Below are positions 5,296-13,703 of a stretch of DNA of 40,884 nt, piece by piece. The position numbers were made by a program, and so were the translations under genes. Numbering within the stretch: position 1 is the stretch's first letter; each line of letters opens with the position of its first letter. This DNA is from Patescibacteria group bacterium (lineage in GTDB: Bacteria > Patescibacteriota > Patescibacteriia > Patescibacteriales > JAQTRU01): positions 1-40,884 of the forward strand of contig JAQTRU010000007.1 of the NCBI GenBank assembly GCA_028711655.1. The letters are read 5' to 3'. The notes beneath the pieces are model-generated. The model had not been told where the DNA came from, ran no database searches, and saw nothing but the letters and a program-made list of their open reading frames with translations.

Positions 5296-6658
5296 CTAGG
5301 CGACCAACCATTTCTTCCAAATTTTTTATTTTTATCAGCTTTAATTTTTTTGCCTTCACCTGATAATCCGGAACCATCGCCTGGACAAACCCTAATTTTT
5401 CCGCTTCCGCCAATCTCTGTTCCGGTTTGGAAACATTGCGCACTTCCCCGCCCAGGCCAACTTCGCCTAAAACCAAAGTTTTTCTGTTAATAACCTGATT
5501 AAGAAGGCTGGAAGTTATAGCTAGGCAAACCGCTAAATCCAGGGCCGGGTCATTAACTCTGAGGCCGCCGACAACGTTTAAAATTATATCCTGATTCAAA
5601 AGATTGACTTTGGCCCTCTTGGTCAAAACCGAGGCCAAAACCTGCAGCCTATTTAAGTCAAATCCGGAAGATTTCCTCTGCGGATAACCAAAAACCGTTT
5701 TGGTCACCAGAGCTTGAATTTCAACCAGAAAAGGGCGGGTGCCTTCCAAAACACTGCTGATAACCGAACCGGTTATTTTTTGTCCGCTAGTTTCTATAAA
5801 AACCGCTCCCGGGTTGGCAATCTCAGCAAAACCCGAACCGGTCATTTCAAAAACTCCCAATTCATTAACAGAGCCAAAACGATTCTTTATCGCCCGCAGC
5901 ACGCGATAATTATTGGCGGCTTCCGTTTCCAAATAAATCACGGTATCAACAATATGCTCCAAAGACTTCGGACCGGCGATTTGGCCGTCCTTGGTTATAT
6001 GGCCGACCAAAATAATGGCAATATTATTCTCTTTGGCGATTTCTAAAAATTTTACGGCCGAAGCTCTGATTTGATTAAGACCGCCGGCTTCGGCTAAAAC
6101 ATCGGCCGAATAGACCGCCTGGATTGAATCAATAATAACTAAAATAGGCTTCAGGGCTACAATAGTGGCTATGGCTTTTTCCACGTTAGTTTCGCTGATA
6201 AATTTAATTTTTTCCAAATTGCATTTTAACCTGGCTAGACGCGCTTTAATCTGGCCGGCTGATTCCTCGCCGCTAAGGTAAATAACATCGCCGCGGTTTG
6301 AGCCAACGGCATCGGCCAGCTGGGCAACAATCGTTGATTTGCCAATCCCCGGTTCGCCGGCGAGCAAAACCAGGGAGCCGGGCACAACTCCCCCGCCCAA
6401 AACCCGATCCAACTCGGAAATATTTGTCCTAATCCTCTCCAGCCCGTTTTCCCTTATTTTATTCAAATCAATAATTTCCGCCTGGCTTATTTTTTTTTCT
6501 TCCGCCTTCCCGCCAAGGCGATAATCAATTTCTTTCTGCTCCAGGGTCTGCATTTTCAAAGTCCCCCAAGAGCCGCATTCCAAACAACGCCCGCTCCACT
6601 TGGAAAATTGGGCGTCGCAATTTGAACAAACGTAAATATTTTGAGTTTTGTTCGACAT
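5282..6658 (-). CDS. radA: DNA repair protein RadA (Sms)
   Basis: RadA is a RecA-related, Lon-like ATPase that promotes branch migration in recombination and, in competent bacteria, after DNA uptake. Visible parts in order: an N-terminal C4 zinc finger (CSNC and CLEC in residues 11-30), Walker A GEPGIGKST (about 106-114), Walker B (VIIDS), the RadA-specific KNRFG motif, and a C-terminal Lon-protease-like domain (NVVGGLRVNDPALDLAVCLAI; VLGEVGLGGEVRNV). The 458 residues are normal for the family. It lies 6 bases downstream of the DsbA-like gene, so the two are probably co-transcribed. The last codons merge into the repeat array at 5234-5295. Confidence 0.97.
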   Translation of the reverse strand: MSNKTQNIYVCSNCDAQFSKWSGRCLECGSWGTLKMQTLEQKEIDYRLGGKAEEKKISQAEIIDLNKIRENGLERIRTNISELDRVLGGGVVPGSLVLLAGEPGIGKSTIVAQLADAVGSNRGDVIYLSGEESAGQIKARLARLKCNLEKIKFISETNVEKAIATIVALKPILVIIDSIQAVYSADVLAEAGGLNQIRASAVKFLEIAKENNIAIILVGHITKDGQIAGPKSLEHIVDTVIYLETEAANNYRVLRAIKNRFGSVNELGVFEMTGSGFAEIANPGAVFIETSGQKITGSVISSVLEGTRPFLVEIQALVTKTVFGYPQRKSSGFDLNRLQVLASVLTKRAKVNLLNQDIILNVVGGLRVNDPALDLAVCLAITSSLLNQVINRKTLVLGEVGLGGEVRNVSKPEQRLAEAEKLGFVQAMVPDYQVKAKKLKLIKIKNLEEMVGRLARIA

Positions 6659-6664
6659 AATAAT

Positions 6665-7441
6665 TTATAACTTATCAAGTTCCGCTTTTATTATTGTCTC
6701 TAAATCCTCCTCTGTCGCTTCGCCCATTATTTCTTCTTTGTTAACAAAAATAAACGGCACTCCTTTTATATCTAAAATTTCCGCCTCTAAAATATTATTC
6801 CTTACTAGTCGGGCGGTTTCTTCGTCCTCCAGACACTCGGAAAATAAGCTTTTTCTTAAATTTAATTTTTCGGCCAAATCCAGGAATAAATCCCCGCCCA
6901 GCTTGTCGCCATTCTGAAAGAGTTGGTCATGAAAGGCCCAAAACCGCCCTTGTTCTTGCGCGCAACGTCCGGCCGCGGCCGCGGAGAAAGAATTGGCGCC
7001 GGAATCTTTTTCCGGATAATCTTTCCAAATTAAACGTATCTTATCTTCATATTTCTCCATTATTTTTTTTATTACCGCCTCCTGCTCTTGGCAATAACCG
7101 CATTCATAATCCGCGAAATAGACAATTGTGACCGCCGCTTCGTTCGGTCCCAAACTGGGGTCAAGGCCGTTTATAATCGGGCCATCCAAAACGTCTCTTA
7201 GTCCGGACGCTCTGGTTATCAGAGGGTCTCCGTCCCCATAACCGCCTCGGCGGCTTGCGGCTGTTTGGCCATTATTATCCCAAGAAACGCTAAAAGCGGA
7301 CTTTAATATCAAAAAAAATAAAAACAGCAAAATAAAATTGCCCAAAGCGGCAACTATAAATAATTTTGTGGGAAATTTTGCCTTGCCCGCCCCGCCCGTA
7401 AATTTATTTCTGGCGGAATAAACTTTTTTTTGAAGAGGCAT
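6665..7441 (-). CDS. DsbA-family thiol oxidoreductase, membrane-anchored
   Basis: A thioredoxin-fold protein of the DsbA/disulfide-interchange group acting outside the membrane. A basic N-terminus is followed by one transmembrane segment (about residues 28-50), a linker, then the domain with an active-site CGYC in YFADYECGYCQEQE (near residue 113) and the cis-proline loop GVPFIFVN near the C-terminus. The 258 residues fit a membrane-tethered form. The linker contains an Arg/Gly-rich bit (SRRGGYGDG) encoded by a short GC palindrome (CCGCC/GGCGG near 7247). It sits just upstream of radA and close to the secretion genes. A likely role is forming or reshuffling disulfides in exported Cys-rich proteins such as the giant at 28817-37135 (inference). 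Confidence 0.88.
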   Translation of the reverse strand: MPLQKKVYSARNKFTGGAGKAKFPTKLFIVAALGNFILLFLFFLILKSAFSVSWDNNGQTAASRRGGYGDGDPLITRASGLRDVLDGPIINGLDPSLGPNEAAVTIVYFADYECGYCQEQEAVIKKIMEKYEDKIRLIWKDYPEKDSGANSFSAAAAGRCAQEQGRFWAFHDQLFQNGDKLGGDLFLDLAEKLNLRKSLFSECLEDEETARLVRNNILEAEILDIKGVPFIFVNKEEIMGEATEEDLETIIKAELDKL

Positions 7442-7468
7442 AAATTAGTTTCTTAAAAAGCGCAAAAT

Positions 7469-8089
7469 TTATTCTGTTTGCCACTCGGCCCTGTCTACTT
7501 TCCAAAAATTATTTTCCTCAATGAAAAACAACAAAATATCCTGATAGGACACCAGGGAATTTTCCATGGTTCCGCTAGCTTCCCTTTTTTGGGTTTTTAC
7601 CAAAATTTCCGCCCGCCCCGCGCCTTCGTCAATCCCACTTATTTCGGCCGCCACAGCTTTGGTAGTAACGCCGTAATAAACATCGCTTGCCCCCCGCCCG
7701 GCTTTGGTTTCCTCCACAAATTTATCAGCCCAGACCTGCATTGAGCCGGTCATAAAAATCTTTAAATCAAAAATGTTATTGTAATTGGAATGGTTGGAAT
7801 AACTACCAAATCTTTCGGCAAAAAAAGCGGCCATTCTTTTTAAATTTTCCCGGGTAATTTCACTCTGGCTCATTTCCCCCTTGCCTTCCGTTAAATTTTT
7901 CTGATTTTCACTGGACAAAACCATTATTTCACCCTCCTCCCGAAATTCTTCCGGCGGGGAAAAAATTTCTCTTTCTTCGCCGCCCATATTTTTGCCGGTA
8001 AAATCATAAAAAAACAAAACATAGACAATCCCGGCCAAAGCCGCCAAAAAAATTACCGCTATCAATAAATTTAAGAGCTTTTTTGTCAT
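7469..8089 (-). CDS. Single-pass membrane protein with NTF2/VirB8-like outer domain
   Basis: A 206-residue protein starting at the ATG at 8087-8089 (MTKKLLNLL); the frame runs up to 8140 but that part is a CTGCCTGCCGGCAGGCAG palindrome and is not believable as protein. One transmembrane helix (about residues 5-28) is followed by an acidic linker and a C-terminal domain of about 125 residues with AAFFAERFGSYSN, IFMTGSMQVWADKF and a closing WKVDRAEW strand. That layout (helix-rich start, then beta strands, behind one TM) resembles the VirB8/TcpC NTF2-like proteins of type IV secretion. This is by layout, not clear sequence match. It lies between VirB4 and the DsbA-like gene. Confidence 0.6.
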   Translation of the reverse strand: MTKKLLNLLIAVIFLAALAGIVYVLFFYDFTGKNMGGEEREIFSPPEEFREEGEIMVLSSENQKNLTEGKGEMSQSEITRENLKRMAAFFAERFGSYSNHSNYNNIFDLKIFMTGSMQVWADKFVEETKAGRGASDVYYGVTTKAVAAEISGIDEGAGRAEILVKTQKREASGTMENSLVSYQDILLFFIEENNFWKVDRAEWQTE

Positions 8090-8095
8090 AAATTG

Positions 8096-8220
8096 AAAAT
8101 AATCAATAACCAAGAAACCTGCCTGCCGGCAGGCAGACAATAACCAAACAAATTCTAATAACCAATAATCAAATAGTTCGGTTATTAAAATTTGATTATT
8201 AGTTATTGGCTATTCAATTT
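8096..8220. repeat. Spacer with nested palindromes (CCTGCCGGCAGG and AATAACCAATAATCAAA words)
   Basis: A perfect CTGCCTGCCGGCAGGCAG palindrome lies at about 8119-8136. Next to it, AATAACCAATAATCAAA (about 8157-8173) is mirrored by TTTGATTATTAGTTATTGG (about 8191-8209). The same AT-rich word fills the spacer at 18968-19090. It separates VirB4 from the 7469-8089 gene; a transcript would fold into a hairpin here. Confidence 0.7.
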
Positions 8221-8234
8221 CCTAAAAAATAATA

Positions 8235-10142
8235 TTAAACTCCTGCCTCTTCTGGATTAGCTTCCTCTTCATTTTCACCCCCCTTTTCCAAACTGGCTTC
8301 AAATTCTTTTTTAGCCTCTTCAATTTCCAATAGCTGGCGGGGATCGGAAGTAATAAGCTGGTCTTCGGTGTAGGAAGCCACGATTTTTATGGCCGCGTGC
8401 TTGCGACCAGCAAAAAATATGCCTTCGCCCACTCCGCCTTCCAGCAAAAGATATTTTTCCCCTTCGGTTAGGGCAAAAGTTTTTTGGATCAAATCAATGG
8501 ACGCCGGCGACTGCTTCAAAAGAAGTTGTAGGGAAGAATTGGTAACAATCGCCTGGCCATAAGGCGAAGTTAAAAAGTCGTTGACGTCCTGGGTGATCGT
8601 CGTCACGCCCAAATAATATTTGCGGCAACGTTTGACCAAGGCAAAAATAAATTTGGCGCTATCCTCGTGTTGCATCAGCCACCAGGCTTCGTCAATCACC
8701 AAAACCCTCTTCTTTGTTTCCGATCTGACAATATTCCAAATATAATTAACAATCGTATAGATAGCCATCGGCCTTAATTCGTCCTCCAGATCACGGACGG
8801 AAAAGCAGACCAGCTGGTTATTCATTTCCACATTCGTAAGGTTGTTAAGAAGCCCGGCAAATGTGCCCTCGGTATATTTGCGCAGGCGCAAGGCCAGGTC
8901 CGCGCCGCCTTCCATCCCATCCAAAATCTCCTGAAAATCCTGCATAATCGGCGGCTCTATTTGGGAAAGGTCTGATTCCGGCGTAATATCCTTTTTGGCG
9001 TAGGTCTCCAATAAAGCGCGGTCAACGATAGAATCTTCTTCATGGTTTAAGCCGCCGAGCATCAGCCTTACCAAACCCTTAAGCGTGATTACGGCGCTCC
9101 GGATTATATCTCCCGGTTTGGCATCGCCGCCTATGGCCCGGGGCAGGTCAAAAGGGTTGATTTTGTTTTCGCTTGATAAGGAAATATTAATATAAGTTCC
9201 GCCCACCGCATCCGACAAATGCTTGTATTCATGCTCCGGGTCAATAATTATCACGTCCGTGCCCAACATCAGGGAACGCAGGACTTCAAGTTTTATGGCA
9301 TAACTTTTGCCGGCTCCGGAAGTGGCGAAAACCACCGTATTGGCGTTTTGTAAGCTGAAGCGGTCAAACAAAATCAAGCTGTTATTGTGCCTGTTTATGC
9401 CGTAAAGAATGCCGTTGTCAGAAGTCAATTCCGAGGAAATGAAGGGGAAAGAAGAAGCTACGGGCGAAGAATTCATGTTAAAAGTGATATACAACTCATC
9501 ATTAGCCAACGGCAAGGTAGAATTGAATCCCTGTTCGGACTGATAAAAAACTTTTTTTGAATAAACCAAACGGGAGCCAAAAATATTTTCAACTTTATCC
9601 GACAATTGGTTTAATTCTTCTTTGCTGTCGGCATAAATTGTCACATACAAAGAAAACTGGAAAAATTTTTCTATGCCCTGGGTTAAGGCGTCCCGCAAGG
9701 CTTCAATATCCCTTAGGGCGGTTTCCCGCAATGGATCGCGGGCCGCTCCCTTCTCGGCGTCAGAAACAATCTGGGCTTCCAGCGCCCCGACCTTGTTTTT
9801 AAGCTGCTTTAAAATCAAGGAACTGCTCACGGGATAAAAAAACATGGCCACGTCAAAAGTGGAATTTAAATTGATGATCGGCGCGAACCAACCAACCGTT
9901 ATGTAACGGGGATAATTTATAACAAAAATGGTGCGGATATATTTTTCTCCCAGCCTTAAATAATCAGAAGTAACCTCCATGCTGGCCGGAGCGATTAAAT
10001 CATTTATTGAGAGAACGCCCCGCCGGAAAGTTTTTTCTTCCTCTATGACCTCCCTTGCTGCCTCCGGATTGGCTTCAATAGGCGGTTCCTCTTTTATTGC
10101 CTCCGTCTCTTTTATTATATTTTCTTTATTAAAATTTGGCAT
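8235..10142 (-). CDS. VirB4-type ATPase of a type IV secretion-like system
   Basis: The hexameric AAA+ ATPase that powers assembly and substrate transport in type IV secretion and conjugation. The N-terminal half (about residues 40-250) has the CagE/TrbE/VirB4-like strand-helix pattern (YIRTIFVINYPRYITVGW). The motor domain follows with Walker A ATSGAGKS (272-280), a first acidic strand VIIIDPEHEY, and Walker B VLVIDEAWWLM (about residue 480), plus a conserved Gln in TTITQDVNDF. The 635 residues are somewhat short for VirB4. The upstream gene at 10156-10830 looks like a separate N-terminal-type module. It is in a block with PrgI and the disordered protein at 11350, the usual CPR/Gram-positive arrangement. 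There is no relaxase or VirD4 in the window. Confidence 0.93.
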   Translation of the reverse strand: MPNFNKENIIKETEAIKEEPPIEANPEAAREVIEEEKTFRRGVLSINDLIAPASMEVTSDYLRLGEKYIRTIFVINYPRYITVGWFAPIINLNSTFDVAMFFYPVSSSLILKQLKNKVGALEAQIVSDAEKGAARDPLRETALRDIEALRDALTQGIEKFFQFSLYVTIYADSKEELNQLSDKVENIFGSRLVYSKKVFYQSEQGFNSTLPLANDELYITFNMNSSPVASSFPFISSELTSDNGILYGINRHNNSLILFDRFSLQNANTVVFATSGAGKSYAIKLEVLRSLMLGTDVIIIDPEHEYKHLSDAVGGTYINISLSSENKINPFDLPRAIGGDAKPGDIIRSAVITLKGLVRLMLGGLNHEEDSIVDRALLETYAKKDITPESDLSQIEPPIMQDFQEILDGMEGGADLALRLRKYTEGTFAGLLNNLTNVEMNNQLVCFSVRDLEDELRPMAIYTIVNYIWNIVRSETKKRVLVIDEAWWLMQHEDSAKFIFALVKRCRKYYLGVTTITQDVNDFLTSPYGQAIVTNSSLQLLLKQSPASIDLIQKTFALTEGEKYLLLEGGVGEGIFFAGRKHAAIKIVASYTEDQLITSDPRQLLEIEEAKKEFEASLEKGGENEEEANPEEAGV

Positions 10143-10155
10143 ATTTTTTTATAGG

Positions 10156-10830
10156 CTATTCTGCCACCCGCAAATCTTTTGTGTCGGCCAGCCTTTGATT
10201 TTTTGAAGTTTTCGGATTATAGGTGTTGTAATAAAGCTCTATCAAACTTTGCGTATCAAGCTGAACGGCGTTTAAGCCGGCTGAAGACAAATTATTTATA
10301 ACATTATCCACCCGCCTTCCCAACTCGTCTTTATATTTTAAAAATTTTTCCTCTCTCATTTTAATTAAGGTCGCCGGTTTTAAAATTTCCCAAAGCGAAG
10401 AGAAAAAATTTTTTTTCTTGTCCGATGCCGGATTATAGGGAATGACCACATAAAAACGCTTATTCATGATTTTCGCCATAGAAACCAATTCCTCTATATA
10501 TTGGGTATATTCGGCCGTTTGGATTTTTAAAAGCTCGTTTGTCTGTTCCTTTTCCTTCTGCTTCAACTGCTCAAGATAACCGTTAATATCAAGTTCTCGG
10601 GATTGAATCGCAATTTGAATGGGAAAATCAATGTTGTTTAAAAAACTCACGTAAGAAGAAATTATCGCTTCCTGTTCGTCTTCGCTTTTCAGGGCAAAAT
10701 TAACGCTAGAAACCAACAAAACCGCCCGCAAGGTATAATCCCGCATAATTACCGTGTCCTCCCTTATTTCAGCAATGTCCAAATATTTTTGGGAAGAGAC
10801 TATTGATTTGGTTTTAACGGCTTTAGCCAT
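10156..10830 (-). CDS. TraC/VirB4 N-terminal-like protein
   Basis: A 224-residue protein from the ATG at 10828-10830 (MAKAVKTKS); the frame extends upstream to 10908 but overlaps prgI, so that part is rejected. It lacks a Walker motif. The pattern SQKYLDIAEIREDTVIMRDYTLRAVLLVSSVNFALKSEDEQEAIISSYVSFLNNIDFPIQIAIQSR is the conserved opening of TraC/VirB4-type ATPases, where it interacts with the membrane channel. It continues into a helical region with QLKQKEKEQTNELLKIQTAEY. It lies 13 bases upstream of virB4 and 4 bases downstream of prgI, and is likely translated with both. Interpretation: VirB4 function is split, or this is an adaptor between PrgI and the ATPase. Confidence 0.8.
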   Translation of the reverse strand: MAKAVKTKSIVSSQKYLDIAEIREDTVIMRDYTLRAVLLVSSVNFALKSEDEQEAIISSYVSFLNNIDFPIQIAIQSRELDINGYLEQLKQKEKEQTNELLKIQTAEYTQYIEELVSMAKIMNKRFYVVIPYNPASDKKKNFFSSLWEILKPATLIKMREEKFLKYKDELGRRVDNVINNLSSAGLNAVQLDTQSLIELYYNTYNPKTSKNQRLADTKDLRVAE

Positions 10831-10834
10831 AAAT

Positions 10835-11308
10835 TTAAGAAGCCTGCCTGATGGCCTTAATTTTTGTTTCCCCTTCTTTATCTCCCTTATACTCTCCCCG
10901 TGTGTCAACCATTAAGGACAATTCTGCCAACCGGGAGAGGCTCGGCTCTGTTTTGGGGATCGGAAGCGGAGTTTGTTTTATTATTTCTTTCTCGTTCATT
11001 TCGTATCCTTGGGATTCCTGCGGAAAAAATTCATTGCGCCACACCCGCAATCCCGGCCTCTTTATGGTCTGGATGACATTTAAAACAAAGAAGTGAAAAG
11101 GCCGGCCGTTTATCCTGACAAAGGAGAAAGCTCCGGTTATTATTAAAGTTAGAATGCTTATAGTCAGAAATAAGGAAAAATCAAATATTTTATAACTTAT
11201 GCCCATTATTAGAAATCCGGCCAGTAAAATTATGAACTGGCGGGTTGTTATCGGGCCGATTATTTTGTCTTCAACATCGATAAATTGTGGAATGGTAAAC
11301 TGCTGCAC
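10835..11308 (-). CDS. PrgI-family membrane protein (VirB3-like)
   Basis: PrgI/VirB3 proteins sit in the inner membrane and couple VirB4 to the translocation channel. The N-terminus has the family signature QQFTIPQFIDVEDKIIGPIT, then two closely spaced transmembrane helices (about residues 24-41 and 46-66), then RINGRPFHFFVLNVIQTIKRPGLRVW. An unstructured charged tail fills residues 100-157. It is the first gene of the tight prgI - TraC-like - virB4 run; the gap to the upstream disordered-protein gene is about 40 bases. Confidence 0.88.
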   Translation of the reverse strand: MQQFTIPQFIDVEDKIIGPITTRQFIILLAGFLIMGISYKIFDFSLFLTISILTLIITGAFSFVRINGRPFHFFVLNVIQTIKRPGLRVWRNEFFPQESQGYEMNEKEIIKQTPLPIPKTEPSLSRLAELSLMVDTRGEYKGDKEGETKIKAIRQAS

Positions 11309-11348
11309 GCTGTTAGTGATTAGTTAATTAGTGATTAGCAATTAATAA
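11309..11348. repeat. GTGATTAG word repeat in spacer
   Basis: GTGATTAG appears twice (TTAGTGATTAGTTAATTAGTG pattern), followed by a partial inverted ATTAATAAATTA stretch. It lies between the PrgI gene and the 11350-12858 gene. Confidence 0.45.
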
Positions 11349-11349
11349 A

Positions 11350-12858
11350 TTAGAATCTCAATTCTTTGTTTAAATCCATTATGGCTTTAAACTCTTCCAA
11401 GGTTAAATAATCCTGGCCGGCCTTTTTCCTTTCTTCTATTATAACATCAATCGGCTTATTCTCGCCAATGCTTTGTTGGCCGATAGAAAGGTATAATTTA
11501 TTCACCGGGCTTTGCCGCCATCCCTTTATCCCTTCGGTCCGCCGGCTGTAATTTTCTTCTTCCAGTAGATTGATTTTTTCCTTTACCTTTGCCGCCTGTT
11601 TCCCCGTTTCCGGGCTAAGGCGGCGAAAGTTAACCAAATCCATATACCGCAATTCGTCAATCGGATTCATCACTTTTGGCGGAACGTATTTTACATCTTC
11701 CATTCTTTTCTTCCCGGATGATTGAACCGGAGTCGGCGCCCGCAAAGGCGCTTTTGCGGCCGGCTTTTTAAATTCCGGCGCCGGAGCGGCAACAGAATCT
11801 TTCGCCAAGACTTCCGATTTTGCCTGTCCCGATTCAGCTTCCTTTATCGCTTCTGGTTCGGGCTGGCTGGCCGCAATCGCCGGAGGCGGAGGAGCGATTT
11901 CACGCCCGGGATCCAATTTTGCCGGTTCTTTTTTCTCCCTTTCTTTCTCGGCCAGCAAAGAAGAAAAACTGTAATCAATGTCGCGCATCCCGATATCTTT
12001 CAGAGCGGCAGTTTTTTCCGCCGTTTCCTTGCCCAAAATTTTGTCTTCCGGCAGTTTTATTTTTACCGGCGGCCTTGCCGGAATTTCTTTTCCTCCCGCA
12101 ACGCTATCCGCGACTTTCAAAACCTCGTCGGCTGAAGCGTCGTCAAAACCCAAACCACCCTCGGCAAAGGCCTTCTTTAAAGTCTGTTTGATTTCAATTC
12201 TGTCCCTTATGCCGCGCAGATAAGTTTTTAAAATACTTTGGAAGCGGTCGGAAAGCTGTTGGCTGCCAAAATTTATCTGGATAGAACCAATAATTTTGTC
12301 TAACTTTTCTTTGATTTGCTCATCCGTTAAAACCACTTTCGGGTCTCCGTTTATCTTTTTTGTCAATTCCCTTATTTCCTCTTCGTCCTCGGGGGAAAAG
12401 AAAAAACTCGCTCCTTTGACAACCGGAGCCCCTTCCCTGCCGGCTTCCGTTCTTGCTTGGGTCTCCCGGGGTTTTTCTTTTTTGCCCCGAACTTCCGATC
12501 CGGCTTCGGTCGGCTCAACCAAACCGGCTTCGGGACGAACGTCTTGGCGGAGAACTCCCCTTTCCTGTTTCCCGGCTCCTTCCGCCGCTAAATAATCTTT
12601 TACGCCAAAAAAAACTTTCTCTGCCATTACCCTTGCCAGTTCTTCCCCTTTGCCCGCGTCCAAATTCTCTTTTTCCGTAAAATAGTCGGCTAAATCAGAC
12701 TGTTTAATCTCCCTTACCATCACTTTCATAACCGTAGCCGCCAAATTCAACCCATATTTCTTTTCCAGCTCATTAATCGCCGCCATAACCGGAGTTGTCG
12801 ACACTTTATCCCGCAAACCTTTGGGCAATTGGTTAAATTTTTGCAAATAATCAAACAC
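11350..12858 (-). CDS. Large disordered protein heading the PrgI-VirB4 block
   Basis: A 502-residue protein with no membrane segment. Residues 1-95 look folded and helical (FNQLPKGLRDKVSTTPVMAAINELEKKYGLNLAATVMKVMVREI). About 100-150 and 300-400 are rich in Glu, Lys, Pro and Ala and probably disordered. About 160-270 form a second helical domain (PEDEEEIRELTKKINGDPKVVLTDEQIKEKLDKIIG). The C-terminus (about 400-502) again looks folded (MNPIDELRYMDLVNFRRLS, PVNKLYLSIGQQSIGENKPIDVIIEER). I do not recognise a family. Its place directly upstream of PrgI suggests a cytosolic scaffold or regulator of the secretion apparatus (inference). Confidence 0.75.
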   Translation of the reverse strand: MFDYLQKFNQLPKGLRDKVSTTPVMAAINELEKKYGLNLAATVMKVMVREIKQSDLADYFTEKENLDAGKGEELARVMAEKVFFGVKDYLAAEGAGKQERGVLRQDVRPEAGLVEPTEAGSEVRGKKEKPRETQARTEAGREGAPVVKGASFFFSPEDEEEIRELTKKINGDPKVVLTDEQIKEKLDKIIGSIQINFGSQQLSDRFQSILKTYLRGIRDRIEIKQTLKKAFAEGGLGFDDASADEVLKVADSVAGGKEIPARPPVKIKLPEDKILGKETAEKTAALKDIGMRDIDYSFSSLLAEKEREKKEPAKLDPGREIAPPPPAIAASQPEPEAIKEAESGQAKSEVLAKDSVAAPAPEFKKPAAKAPLRAPTPVQSSGKKRMEDVKYVPPKVMNPIDELRYMDLVNFRRLSPETGKQAAKVKEKINLLEEENYSRRTEGIKGWRQSPVNKLYLSIGQQSIGENKPIDVIIEERKKAGQDYLTLEEFKAIMDLNKELRF

Positions 12859-12949
12859 TTTGTTAAATAAGAAGTAAGAATTAAAAAGTCCTAAATCTCT
12901 TTATTCCACTTCTAAATCTATAATTAAAGATATAAAATTCCCAATTCAC

Positions 12950-13033
12950 CTAATTAATTTGCTCTTTTAGTTCATTTGAGCCACTAAATTTCCTTATTTC
13001 CCTTATTTTCCTACCTACCTTTATTTTAACATT
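12950..13033 (-). pseudogene. Duplicated remnant of the riboflavin-kinase domain C-terminus
   Basis: The - strand reads NVKIKVGRKIREIRKF, then SGSNELKEQIN and a TAG stop. That matches the C-terminal residues of the fusion gene at 17222-18505 (NVKIKVGYKIREIRKF, then SGPNELKEQIN), and the DNA of 12950-13035 is nearly identical to 17261-17346. There is no start codon. It is a short duplicated 3' fragment about 4.3 kb from its parent. Confidence 0.8.
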
Positions 13034-13046
13034 TTTTGGGGTAGGG

Positions 13047-13154
13047 TCATAATCTCTGTTTAATAAAATTATCTAAACTGCGCTTAATAAATTTTGCCCG
13101 CTGTTCAGGCAGTTTTTCCAGCCGCTTATTTAATACCTGCAAAAATTTGGCTTT
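13047..13154 (-). pseudogene. Orphan C-terminal fragment (35 codons)
   Basis: An open frame without start codon, stop TGA at 13047-13049, with a strongly protein-like helical sequence (FLQVLNKRLEKLPEQRAKFIKR, SLDNFIKQRL). It is preceded by an in-frame stop. It resembles the C-terminal end of a larger helical protein and is likely the remnant of a deleted gene. The rest of the spacer to 13274 holds an inverted repeat (GGACTAC near 13181, GTAGTCC near 13211) and a C/G-rich stretch without an ORF. Confidence 0.45.
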
Positions 13155-13274
13155 TTAGCGGGGGTAATCTCTCGTAAAGGACTACGACCCGGTCCCAAAT
13201 TAAACAGCTGTAGTCCCCTAACCCCGCCGCTGGTGGGGCTAACGGGAACCTGCGACTGAATCAAATTTATAAAC

Positions 13275-13703
13275 CTACTTTTTTAATTTTCTATAGATTA
13301 TCAACCCGCCTTGAGCTAAGAGCCAAGCGAAAATAAAGAAACAAACCATTATAATTAAATCACTAATATATACATTCCTTTGATAATCTAAGTTCTCAGT
13401 AAATATCATAAATAAACTTAATAACCAAAAAATAAAACTTCCTATTGCGAATACATACCAAGCTATTTTTTGTCTTAATAAAATAAAACTAAATATAGTT
13501 AAGAAGAAAATATAAAAATAAATAAATCCTTCTGTCTGACAATTTGAATCTCCCATTTCTAATAAGAATAAACCTCCGCCGCAATGTCCATTCAAAATAT
13601 CTTTATAAATAGATCCTCCAATTGGAGATAATATAAATGAAAAAATAATAGTCAACAAAAAAATTGTAAAAATTAATAAAATTGTTTTTACTTTTTGATT
13701 CAT
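13275..13703 (-). CDS. Small integral membrane protein, four predicted helices
   Basis: A 142-residue hydrophobic protein with four transmembrane stretches at about residues 8-28, 60-76, 81-103 and 114-134. The first loop contains three cysteines (HCGGGLFLLEMGDSNC). I recognise no family. Its ATG overlaps the stop of the lipase gene at 13700-17191 by four bases (ATGA), so the two are translationally coupled and it may be a partner or immunity/anchor protein for that secreted enzyme. It is very AT-rich compared with the secretion genes, as is the 3' half of the upstream gene. Confidence 0.75.
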   Translation of the reverse strand: MNQKVKTILLIFTIFLLTIIFSFILSPIGGSIYKDILNGHCGGGLFLLEMGDSNCQTEGFIYFYIFFLTIFSFILLRQKIAWYVFAIGSFIFWLLSLFMIFTENLDYQRNVYISDLIIMVCFFIFAWLLAQGGLIIYRKLKK

